Below the pieces are notes generated by a model that saw nothing but the letters and a program-made list of their open reading frames with translations, was not told the DNA's origin and ran no database searches. Shown in pieces: positions 21,651 through 28,251 of a DNA stretch of 28,251 nt. Origin of the DNA: Scatosoma sp045594025. Lineage in GTDB: Bacteria; Bacillota; Clostridia; Christensenellales; Borkfalkiaceae. The stretch's first letter is position 1. Each line of letters opens with the position of its first letter. Where the stretch lies: the NCBI GenBank assembly GCA_045594025.1, contig JAZNXS010000024.1, positions 1 to 28,251 of the forward strand, read 5' to 3'. The position numbers were made by a program, and so were the translations under genes.

Positions 21651-24086
21651 ATGGAAAATACAGAATTTACAACAAATTTATTGCCCATCATTCCTTTAAG
21701 AGGAAAGGTGGCGTTCCCTCATACCAACGTTTCGTTTGAGGTGGGCAGAAAAATGACCTTAAAAGCCGTTGATAGAGCAACCAACGGCGGCGATCGCTTG
21801 GTTTTTATCCTGACGCAACGTGATACAAGTAAGGACGAAATCACTACGGACGATTTATACACAGTTGGCTGTGTCGCAAAAATCAAGCAGGTCGCACAGC
21901 TGACAGGTGGTGCCGTTCGCGTGCTTTGCGAGGGGTTATACCGCGCAAAAGCAAGGGTTATCTCCATCAATGAAGACGAGGGCTGTTTCTTTGGCGTAGC
22001 TGATTCTCTCTCCACCCGTCACGGCGACGAGGTTTTGGAAGAGGCGTATTTCCGCACGGCAAAAGAACTCGTCAAAGACGTGCTGGCCGCCGATGGAAAA
22101 ATTCCCAAAGAAACACTGGCCAAACTCGAACGTATCAACGACGCAGATGAATACGTAGACGTGGCGCTTTCCTCCATGCGTGTTCGTTTGGACGTGAAGC
22201 AGTCCATTCTGGAAGAGGATAGTATTATCGAACGTTTGAAAAATTTTGAACGTTGCTTAAACGACGAGCTGGAAATTTCAAAAATTGAAAAGAAAATCGC
22301 CTCCTCCGTGCGCCAAAGCATCGATAAAAATCAAAAGGAATACTTCCTTAGAGAACAACTCAAAGCCATCCATACGGAGCTTGGCGACGATGGAAAGGAA
22401 GAGGATGAATACCGAGAAAAAATCCTTGCAAAGGGTCTCCCGAAAACACTGGAAGAAAAGTGCTTAAAGGAGGTAGACCGCATGAGCAAGATGCAACCCT
22501 CCTCCCCCGAATATACGGTGATTTCCGGCTATTTAGAACAAGTTCTCGCCCTTCCTTGGACGGAAGAAACAGAGGACACAGAAAGCCTGCAGGATTGTAT
22601 TTCCGTTTTGGAAGCAGACCACTACGGTTTGGAAAAAATCAAGGAACGCATCACCGAATATCTCGCTGTTTTAAAACTGACGGGAACTTTGAAAGCGCCC
22701 ATTTTATGTTTTGTCGGCCCTCCCGGCGTTGGTAAAACGAGTATTGCAAAATCCATCGCAAGGGCTTTGAATAGAAAATTTGTGCGCATGAGCCTTGGCG
22801 GCGTCAAAGACGAAGCAGAAATCAGAGGACATCGCCGCACGTATATAGGCGCTATGCCGGGCAGAATCCTCTACGGCATGAAGAATGCAGGTTCGATCAA
22901 TCCCGTATTCCTTTTGGATGAAATCGACAAAATCACCTCGGACATGCACGGCGATCCCGCCAGCGCACTTTTGGAGGTTCTTGATCCCGAACAAAATTCC
23001 ACTTTCCGCGATCGGTATATCGAGTTCCCTTACGATTTAAGTAAAGTTATGTTCATCACGACGGCAAACTCGCTGGAAACCATTCCCGGCCCTTTGCGCG
23101 ACAGAATGGAAATCATCGAGCTTTCTGGATACACGATGGAGGAAAAGACGGAAATCACAAAACGCTATCTTGTTCCCAAACAGCTCGCCGCGAACGGCTT
23201 GACGGACAACAACGCATCGTTTACCTTAGACGGTATCCGCGCCACCATAGAAGGATACACACGAGAGGCCGGTGTGCGTACGCTAGAGCGTACAATCGGC
23301 ACGCTTTGCCGTAAGGTGGCTGTGCGTTATGCGAGCGATAAAAACTTGCCCTGTATAACGATAGATAAAGACATGGTACCCTCGTTTTTAGGCGTAGAAC
23401 GCTTTAAAACGGATGACGACCGCTTCGATGCGGAAGTTGGAACGGTCACGGGACTTGCTTGGACGGCAGTAGGCGGCACTACGCTGATTGTAGAAGCTAT
23501 GCTCTTCCCCGGAAAAGGGGAGTTAAAGCTGACGGGCAAGCTTGGCGACGTCATGAAGGAATCCGCCCTTGCCGCGCTCACCTATATCCGCGCGCATGCG
23601 GAGCAATATGGGATTCCGAATGAAAAATTCACCTCTAACGATTTGCATATCCACGTACCCGAGGGCGCTACGCCGAAAGACGGCCCTAGCGCAGGTATTA
23701 CCATCGCCTCGGCAATTCTTTCCGTTTTCACAGAAAGAAAGGTACGCGGCAATATCGCCATGACAGGAGAAATCACCTTACGCGGTAAAGTTCTACCCAT
23801 CGGCGGCTTAAAAGAAAAGTCTTTAGCGGCAAGACGGGTTGGTATCCATACGGTACTCATTCCCGAAGGCAATAAAAAAGATATTGCCGAATTACCCGCC
23901 GTGGTAAAGGAAGACGTCCGTTTTATTCCCGTAAAACACGTGGAAGAAGTGTTCGCCGTCCTCTTTGAAAATTGCCCCGATGTTTCCACAGGAAAGCCAA
24001 AGACGCAGAAAAAGAAGCGTACCCCGAAAAACATTCCTCTTCCTGCAACGCCCGATTCTCGTCCGCAGGGCAGTGTGATTTGTTGA
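21651..24086 (+). CDS. lon: ATP-dependent protease Lon
   Basis: A soluble AAA+ protease that degrades damaged and regulatory proteins. The 811-aa length and order are those of LonA: an N-terminal substrate domain (about 10-200), a coiled coil (about 200-300), Walker A GPPGVGKTS (about 358-366), Walker B FLLDEIDK (about 422-429), and the protease domain with the Ser-Lys dyad at Ser680 (PKDGPSAG) and Lys723 (GGLKEK). The start ATG 21651 has no clear ribosome site and no strong promoter was found in 21603-21650, so expression signals are unusual or the start differs. ysxC follows by 22 bp, as in Bacillus. Confidence 0.96.
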   Translation: MENTEFTTNLLPIIPLRGKVAFPHTNVSFEVGRKMTLKAVDRATNGGDRLVFILTQRDTSKDEITTDDLYTVGCVAKIKQVAQLTGGAVRVLCEGLYRAKARVISINEDEGCFFGVADSLSTRHGDEVLEEAYFRTAKELVKDVLAADGKIPKETLAKLERINDADEYVDVALSSMRVRLDVKQSILEEDSIIERLKNFERCLNDELEISKIEKKIASSVRQSIDKNQKEYFLREQLKAIHTELGDDGKEEDEYREKILAKGLPKTLEEKCLKEVDRMSKMQPSSPEYTVISGYLEQVLALPWTEETEDTESLQDCISVLEADHYGLEKIKERITEYLAVLKLTGTLKAPILCFVGPPGVGKTSIAKSIARALNRKFVRMSLGGVKDEAEIRGHRRTYIGAMPGRILYGMKNAGSINPVFLLDEIDKITSDMHGDPASALLEVLDPEQNSTFRDRYIEFPYDLSKVMFITTANSLETIPGPLRDRMEIIELSGYTMEEKTEITKRYLVPKQLAANGLTDNNASFTLDGIRATIEGYTREAGVRTLERTIGTLCRKVAVRYASDKNLPCITIDKDMVPSFLGVERFKTDDDRFDAEVGTVTGLAWTAVGGTTLIVEAMLFPGKGELKLTGKLGDVMKESALAALTYIRAHAEQYGIPNEKFTSNDLHIHVPEGATPKDGPSAGITIASAILSVFTERKVRGNIAMTGEITLRGKVLPIGGLKEKSLAARRVGIHTVLIPEGNKKDIAELPAVVKEDVRFIPVKHVEEVFAVLFENCPDVSTGKPKTQKKKRTPKNIPLPATPDSRPQGSVIC

Positions 24087-24108
24087 TTTTTCCCAAAAAG
24101 GAGATACC

Positions 24109-24777
24109 ATGTACGAGAAGAATGATAAAAAACAAGAGCCTTTGCTTGTGGTGAAAAACGCTACGTTTATCACCTCGGCCGCGCGCGCGGATCAGTTCAT
24201 CACGCCCGACAAGCCCATGATTGCCGTATGTGGTAAATCCAACGTGGGAAAGAGCTCGTTTATCAATATGCTTGCCAACCGCAAAAAATTAGCGAAAACA
24301 AGTAGTGAGCCGGGCCGTACGCGCTTGGTAAATTACTTTGACTTCGGGGAGTTTATTCTCGCCGATTTACCCGGTTACGGGTTTGCCAGAGTATCCAAAG
24401 GCGAAAAAGAAAAGTGGGCGAAAACCCTCGATCAGTTCTTTAAAAACAAAGAGAATATTGCCCACGTGTTTATGTTGGTGGATTCCCGTCACGATCCCAC
24501 AGCGGACGACGTGCAAATGATTGAATTTTTACATTATCACACCATTCCGTTTACCGTTACGCTTACCAAAGCGGATAAGCTTTCCAGAATGAAGCTGAAC
24601 GAGCATATTCGCGCAATCGCAGCCGATCTGTATTTAGGCACAAACAATCTGTTGGCTACCAGCGCGGAAACCGGTTACGGAAAAAATGACGTATTGAATA
24701 AAATCCGCAACGTAATCGACGTAGCTTCGCTCCCCAAGGAATTGATTGAAGAAGAGGAGGAAGAAGATGATGAATAA
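24109..24777 (+). CDS. ysxC: Ribosome-biogenesis GTPase YsxC/EngB
   Basis: An essential small GTPase for assembly of the 50S subunit. The 222-aa protein shows G1 GKSNVGKSS (about 42-50), G2 with PGRT (about 67-71), G3 DLPGYG (about 85-90), and G4 TKAD (about 152-155). The C-terminus is a run of Glu and Asp (from about 213). Codons of that acidic tail, rich in GAGGAGG, double as the ribosome site of the next gene. ATG 24109 follows AAGGAG. It is probably co-transcribed with lon. Confidence 0.96.
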   Translation: MYEKNDKKQEPLLVVKNATFITSAARADQFITPDKPMIAVCGKSNVGKSSFINMLANRKKLAKTSSEPGRTRLVNYFDFGEFILADLPGYGFARVSKGEKEKWAKTLDQFFKNKENIAHVFMLVDSRHDPTADDVQMIEFLHYHTIPFTVTLTKADKLSRMKLNEHIRAIAADLYLGTNNLLATSAETGYGKNDVLNKIRNVIDVASLPKELIEEEEEEDDE

Positions 24778-25381
24778 GCATTGTGAAATTTCATTACCCG
24801 AAGGATATAAAGAAGTCTTTCATATTGACGCGAGAAACAAAAAAACGGGGATTATTTTTAACACCCTTTCCTTGATTCCCTTGCTGATTATGTTTTTAAT
24901 TTTTGCCCTTACCGTAAAAGATTTTTCCTTTTTAACAAGCGCAAGAAATTCCACGGAAGACTTTTTCCTTTTTCTCGCCCGCTTAGCCGGTCTGTTCATC
25001 GGTATATTCGCTTATATTGTTTTACACGAATTGACCCATGGCGTTGCATATAAAGCATTGACGAAAGAAAAGCTTACCTTTGGAATGAGCTGGAGCTGCG
25101 CGTTCTGCGGCGTTCCGAATATCTACGTATACCGCAAGACGGCTATTATCGCATTGATGGCGCCGTTTGTCACCTTTACTCTAATTCTTCTACCTTTAAC
25201 AATTATTTTTGCTTTTGTGGATACATATTTCTATTTATTGTTCGGTTTTCTGTTTGCGATGCATTTTGGCGGCTGTTGCGGAGATCTTTATATGTTCTTC
25301 CTGCTTACGTTTAAGTATAAGGATAAAACTCTTTTGATGCGTGATACCGGCCCTGAACAGTGGATCTATATCAAACAATAA
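24767..25381 (+). CDS. DUF3267-type membrane zincin (putative metalloprotease)
   Basis: The 204-aa protein has four or so hydrophobic segments (about 30-52, 67-87, 122-146, 148-168), with HELTH (87-91) at the end of the second helix, the HExxH motif of membrane zinc proteases. A later segment GGCCGDLYM contains the Gly-Gly-x-x-Gly-Asp pattern typical of DUF3267 proteins and may supply the third ligand. Its ATG (24767, or 24770) overlaps the end of ysxC by 11 bp, with GGAGG at 24756-24760. The frame starting at 24746 adds only Lys/Arg residues and is rejected. Substrate unknown. Confidence 0.85.
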   Translation: MMNKHCEISLPEGYKEVFHIDARNKKTGIIFNTLSLIPLLIMFLIFALTVKDFSFLTSARNSTEDFFLFLARLAGLFIGIFAYIVLHELTHGVAYKALTKEKLTFGMSWSCAFCGVPNIYVYRKTAIIALMAPFVTFTLILLPLTIIFAFVDTYFYLLFGFLFAMHFGGCCGDLYMFFLLTFKYKDKTLLMRDTGPEQWIYIKQ

Positions 25382-25406
25382 TTTGGCTATATTTTATATA
25401 CAAAAA

Positions 25407-25437
25407 AAGACACAGCACAAAGCTGTGTCTTATTTTT
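25407..25437. terminator. Bidirectional terminator
   Basis: A 10-bp stem, AAGACACAGC (25407-25416) and GCTGTGTCTT (25422-25431), with A residues before and T residues after, lies between the convergent DUF3267 and PH-domain genes. Confidence 0.9.
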
Positions 25438-25447
25438 TCTATGTATA

Positions 25448-25927
25448 TTAGTTGGGCATGAGCTGATGCATGCTGCGTACTCTTGCCACTCTGGATTCGA
25501 GATAGTTCACAAGTTTCTTAGGTTTCTTGATTCTCGTAAGATCTACGTCCCAAGGGCCAACCATATCAACCTTAACTTCACCGTAATTGAACACACGGCC
25601 CCAGAATTTCTGATCAACCTTAACCGTCATAACCGCAGTGAATACGTGTATTCTCTTTTCAACGTCGAACACACCCCATTTTTCAACCACTCTGTCGCGG
25701 TAGAATTCTACGCGGTGGCTCTTAATGATGATTACCTTAATAATTAAGATTAACACCATTACTGCATACCATGCAATAATCACGGCGATTGCAGAATTTT
25801 GATCAATGAATTGTGAACCAAGTACAAAAAGAACTACCGGCACAAGCAGCCAGAACACTAAAAACTCCCAAAAATGGCAAACCGTCCACGCGCTTCTCTT
25901 CGCAATATACTCAGGTCTTTTGCTCAT
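25448..25927 (-). CDS. Membrane protein with bacterial PH domain (bPH2/YdbS-like)
   Basis: The 159-aa protein has two hydrophobic helices (about 20-42 and 46-68), then a C-terminal bacterial Pleckstrin-homology-type domain (about 70-150). The domain is recognised from HRVEFYRDRVVEKWGVFD, the following beta strands with the invariant-like WGRVFNYGEV, and DLTRIKKPKKLVNYLE. Such DUF304/bPH2 proteins sit in the membrane and are linked to envelope stress or lipid functions, but no enzymatic role is known. ATG 25927 follows GGAGGCG. It is a single-gene unit with its own promoter (25969-25997) and the terminator at 25407-25437. Confidence 0.85.
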   Translation of the reverse strand: MSKRPEYIAKRSAWTVCHFWEFLVFWLLVPVVLFVLGSQFIDQNSAIAVIIAWYAVMVLILIIKVIIIKSHRVEFYRDRVVEKWGVFDVEKRIHVFTAVMTVKVDQKFWGRVFNYGEVKVDMVGPWDVDLTRIKKPKKLVNYLESRVARVRSMHQLMPN

Positions 25928-25968
25928 TTTGCGCCTCCTATACAGAATATTTCCATATTATATATTTC

Positions 25969-25997
25969 ATTATACACGAAAATTATAACTAAGTCAA
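25969..25997 (-). promoter_or_regulatory. Sigma-A promoter of the PH-domain gene
   Basis: Minus strand: TTGACT (25992-25997), 17-bp spacer, TATAAT (25969-25974), about 42 bp before the start codon. Confidence 0.83.
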
Positions 25998-26021
25998 GAG
26001 TATTCTGAAAAATTTCTTCCA

Positions 26022-26056
26022 TAATTTATAAAAACACGGCTTTTTTGCCGTGTTTT
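26022..26056 (-). terminator. Terminator of clpX
   Basis: On the minus strand AAAACACGGC and GCCGTGTTTT form a 10-bp stem (26031-26040 with 26047-26056) with a 6-nt loop, followed by TATAAATTATGG. It lies 14 bp after the clpX stop. Confidence 0.82.
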
Positions 26057-26069
26057 TGTTTATTTTTGA

Positions 26070-27311
26070 TTAACTTGCTTGCTTGTAGATCAATTTCGGC
26101 GCGGCGCCGTCGGTCAAACACTCTTTTGTAACGACAACTTCTTCCACGTTTTCCTCGGAAGGAATTTTATACATAACCTCCGTCATAACGCTCTCGATAA
26201 TTGTTCTCAAACCTCTCGCGCCCGTCTTTAAACGAATTGCCGTTTGCGCAATTTCGCGCACCGCGTCGTCTTCCACCGTCAATTTAACGCCGTCGAAGCC
26301 AACCAGTTTTTGGTATTGCTTGATGATCGCATTCTTCGGTTCGGTGAGAATTTTCACCAACGCGTCTTCTCCAAGAGGATCGAGGTTTACGACGATAGGG
26401 ATTCTACCAACGAACTCCGGGATTAACCCAAACTTGGTCAAATCCTGCGGTTTTACGTCATCGAGCACGGAATAATCCGCCTCGTTTGCGCCAAGACGAA
26501 CCTTACCGCCAAACCCAAGCGTCGTATCATCCTTTCTGGACGAAACAATTTTATCCAAACCCACAAACGCACCGCCACAGATAAACAAAATGTTAGTGGT
26601 ATCGATACGCAAGCATTCCTGATTAGGATGCTTTCTTCCGCCCTGCGGAGGAACGTTTGCCGTTGTGCTTTCGATTATTTTTAACAGCGCTTGCTGAACG
26701 CCTTCGCCCGACACGTCTCTGGTAATGGATACGTTTTCACTCTTTCGCGCGATTTTATCGATTTCGTCAATATAGATAATGCCTCGTTGCGCGCGTTCGA
26801 TGTCGTAATCCGCGTTCTGGATAAGCTTCAAAAGGATATTTTCCACGTCTTCGCCAACGTAACCCGCTTCCGTAAGGGTGGTCGCATCCGACGTAGCAAA
26901 GGGCACGTTGAGAATCTTTGCAAGCGTTCTTGCCAACAAAGTCTTTCCGCTGCCGGTAGGGCCGAGAAGTAATACGTTGCTCTTTTCAATTTCAACGTCG
27001 TCGTCATCCTTCTTTTTTGTTTTCATAACGGCATTGATACGCTTGTAGTGGTTATACACCGCCACAGAGAGCACTCGTTTTGCCTTATCCTGACCAACGA
27101 TATATTTATCCAACTCTTCTTTGATTTCCGCAGGTTTTTTAAGAGGGACTTCCGTTTGAGACTCCTTCTCATCCGCCCATTCATCCACCATCGATTTGCA
27201 GATTTCTACACATTCGTCACAGATACACGCCCCATCAGGACCGGTAATCAGACGTTTGGTTTCTTCCTTCGGTTTTCCACAAAAAGAGCATTGTTGATTT
27301 TTGTTTGCCAT
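26070..27311 (-). CDS. clpX: ATP-dependent Clp protease ATPase subunit ClpX
   Basis: A AAA+ unfoldase that feeds tagged proteins to ClpP. In 413 aa, the N-terminal zinc-binding dimer domain has Cys8, Cys11, Cys31 and Cys34. The AAA core has Walker A GPTGSGKT, Walker B IIYIDEIDK, the GYVG pore loop and the RKH loop (GGRKHP). The loop that docks into ClpP reads LGF (DTTLGFGG), a variant of the common IGF. The sensor 2 Arg is in TGARGLR. ATG 27311 follows GGAG. It lies 118 bp after clpP, with a terminator between, so some of its transcription may need its own promoter, which I could not identify. Confidence 0.97.
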   Translation of the reverse strand: MANKNQQCSFCGKPKEETKRLITGPDGACICDECVEICKSMVDEWADEKESQTEVPLKKPAEIKEELDKYIVGQDKAKRVLSVAVYNHYKRINAVMKTKKKDDDDVEIEKSNVLLLGPTGSGKTLLARTLAKILNVPFATSDATTLTEAGYVGEDVENILLKLIQNADYDIERAQRGIIYIDEIDKIARKSENVSITRDVSGEGVQQALLKIIESTTANVPPQGGRKHPNQECLRIDTTNILFICGGAFVGLDKIVSSRKDDTTLGFGGKVRLGANEADYSVLDDVKPQDLTKFGLIPEFVGRIPIVVNLDPLGEDALVKILTEPKNAIIKQYQKLVGFDGVKLTVEDDAVREIAQTAIRLKTGARGLRTIIESVMTEVMYKIPSEENVEEVVVTKECLTDGAAPKLIYKQAS

Positions 27312-27364
27312 TTTTTTACTCCGAATATTTTACAGTATGCGGCACGTTGAAAAATTGTGCCTAG

Positions 27365-27402
27365 AAAAAACTATGCGCAAATCGACGTTCGGTTTGCGCA
27401 TA
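27365..27402 (-). terminator. Terminator between clpP and clpX
   Basis: Minus strand: TATGCGCAAA pairs with TTTGCGCATA (10 bp, 27393-27402 with 27372-27381) with an 11-nt loop, followed by GTTTTTTCT. Confidence 0.82.
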
Positions 27403-27429
27403 AATCCTTTGTTTTTCTTGCGAAAGCGC

Positions 27430-28020
27430 TTATCTTCTCGTAAACACTCTGTCGATCAAGCCATAAGCGCGAGCCTCGTCAGCGGACATATAGTTGTCCC
27501 TATCCGTGTCGCGTTCGATCGTTGCGAGGTCCTTGCCCGTGTTTTCCGCAAGGATACGATTAAGTTTCGCTTTTGTGCGAAGGATATGCTCCGCCTGAAT
27601 TTTAATATCGCTTGCCTGCCCCTGCGCGCCGCCCAAAGGTTGGTGAATCATAATCTCGGAATTCGGCAAAGCGTAACGCTTTCCGTATGCGCCGCTAGAG
27701 AGCAAGAAGGCACCCATGGACGCAGCCATGCCGATACAAATGGTCGAAACGTCGCATTTGATATAGTTCATGGTGTCGTAAATTGCCATACCTGCAGAAA
27801 CGCTACCGCCGGGGGAGTTGATGTACAAGCTGATGTCCTTCGTGGGATCTTTCCCCTCCAAATAAATCAGCTGCGCAACAACCGTGTTTGCCACGGCGTC
27901 ATTGATTTCACCACTCAAAAAGATGATTCTGTCATCTAAGAGACGGGAATATAAATCGTACGAACGTTCACCGGAAGCCGTGCGTTCTACAACGTAGGGG
28001 ACTAAAACATTCTTTTCCAT
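27430..28020 (-). CDS. clpP: ATP-dependent Clp protease proteolytic subunit ClpP
   Basis: The serine protease barrel that works with ClpX or other Clp ATPases. The 196-aa protein has the catalytic triad Ser101 (GMAASMGAF), His126 (IMIHQPLGG) and Asp175 (DRDNYMSA), matching residues 98, 123 and 172 of Bacillus ClpP with an offset of three. The start ATG 28020 follows AGGTG. The usual trigger factor gene (tig) is not seen within the window upstream. The promoter is probably at 28045-28072. No CtsR-type operator (GGTCAAA repeat) was seen upstream. Confidence 0.97.
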   Translation of the reverse strand: MEKNVLVPYVVERTASGERSYDLYSRLLDDRIIFLSGEINDAVANTVVAQLIYLEGKDPTKDISLYINSPGGSVSAGMAIYDTMNYIKCDVSTICIGMAASMGAFLLSSGAYGKRYALPNSEIMIHQPLGGAQGQASDIKIQAEHILRTKAKLNRILAENTGKDLATIERDTDRDNYMSADEARAYGLIDRVFTRR

Positions 28021-28044
28021 TATTTCACCTAATTTTATGATTAT

Positions 28045-28072
28045 TTTATAGAGTTTAGTTTTTTACAGTGAA
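28045..28072 (-). promoter_or_regulatory. Probable sigma-A promoter of clpP
   Basis: Minus strand: TTCACT (28067-28072), 16-bp spacer, TATAAA (28045-28050), 24 bp before the start codon. Weaker than the other promoters of the window. Confidence 0.5.
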
Positions 28073-28089
28073 GTTTCTTGGGTAATGCC

Positions 28090-28251
28090 ATGAATTGTCC
28101 ACCATGCGGACGTGAATTTTCGCTATCGCTCAGTGAATTGAAAACTATGTTTTCGTGAATTGACGGCTGTGCCGTCGTTATTGTAATATTTCCACAACGC
28201 AACGCATAGCGTTGCAATTCACTTGTCGTTAGACAAAATTCACGCGCCGTC
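28090..28251. repeat. Mosaic of small hairpins separated by GTGAATT, cut by window end
   Basis: GTGAATT occurs at 28112-28118, 28133-28139 and 28155-28161 (plus an ATGAATT at 28090-28096). Its reverse complement AATTCAC occurs at 28216-28222 and 28237-28243. Between them are short perfect hairpins: GTCC-N7-GGAC (28097-28111), GAAAAC-TAT-GTTTTC (28140-28154), GACGGC-TGT-GCCGTC (28162-28176), GCAACGC-ATA-GCGTTGC (28199-28215) and TTGTC-GTTA-GACAA (28223-28236). Direction flips around 28177-28198. The hairpin arms differ in sequence while the linker is constant. No protein is encoded with confidence. Confidence 0.85.

Noticed and set aside
28021..28080. CtsR or CIRCE operator before clpP
   Set aside because: Neither GGTCAAA direct repeats nor the TTAGCACTC inverted repeat occurs in the clpP upstream region.
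28090..28158. Short plus-strand frame beginning MNCPPCGREF at the right end
   Set aside because: It lies inside the GTGAATT hairpin mosaic and has no ribosome site; the CxxC look is produced by the hairpin sequence.

Overview
The window looks like chromosome of an anaerobic, probably spore-forming Firmicute of class Clostridia, most likely an uncultured lineage. The order is not resolvable by eye, though a Christensenellales-like group is plausible. The evidence is the Gram-positive housekeeping set (ftsH, tmk beside a YaaO-type decarboxylase, greA-lysS, lon-ysxC, clpP/clpX), a spoIVFA-spoIVFB pair with a sigma-E-like promoter, strong AGGAGG ribosome sites, and many textbook sigma-A promoters with 17-bp spacers. 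Coding density is high and no tRNA, rRNA, insertion sequence or CRISPR array was seen.

Layout: (1) 1-1380, three small membrane-protein genes, each with its own consensus promoter; the second and third are paralogues. (2) 1381-8024, minus strand: a divergent ParB-family gene carrying a parS-like palindrome, ftsH, and a tightly packed operon of an unknown membrane-anchored protein, a PLP decarboxylase, tmk and mntP. (3) 8231-10444, minus: greA-lysS with a long leader holding terminator-like hairpins. (4) 10515-12951, minus: a small conserved protein, an Lrp/AsnC regulator and an aminotransferase, with a 92-bp structured tandem repeat between the last two. (5) 13124-15567, plus: a spore-type polysaccharide deacetylase, a tandem OB-fold protein and a stand-alone Cas4-like nuclease with four cysteines. 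(6) 15614-19315, plus: spoIVFA-spoIVFB and an RNase E/G gene with a structured leader. (7) 19380-25437, plus: a Wzz/BY-kinase pair, lon, ysxC and a DUF3267 membrane zincin. (8) 25448-28072, minus: a PH-domain membrane protein, clpX and clpP. (9) 28090-28251: a mosaic of short hairpins separated by GTGAATT, cut by the window edge.

Functionally the window is rich in protein quality control: FtsH, Lon, ClpXP and two further membrane metalloproteases (SpoIVFB and a DUF3267 protein). The usual Firmicutes order clpP-clpX-lon-ysxC is broken here, with clpP-clpX facing lon-ysxC. No complete new multi-gene system is obvious. The best candidates for something undescribed are the two hairpin-repeat families (11836-12127 and 28090-28251), the OB-fold/Cas4-like neighbours, the ParB homologue with degenerate CTP-binding boxes and a parS-like site in its own gene, and the array of separately driven small membrane proteins.
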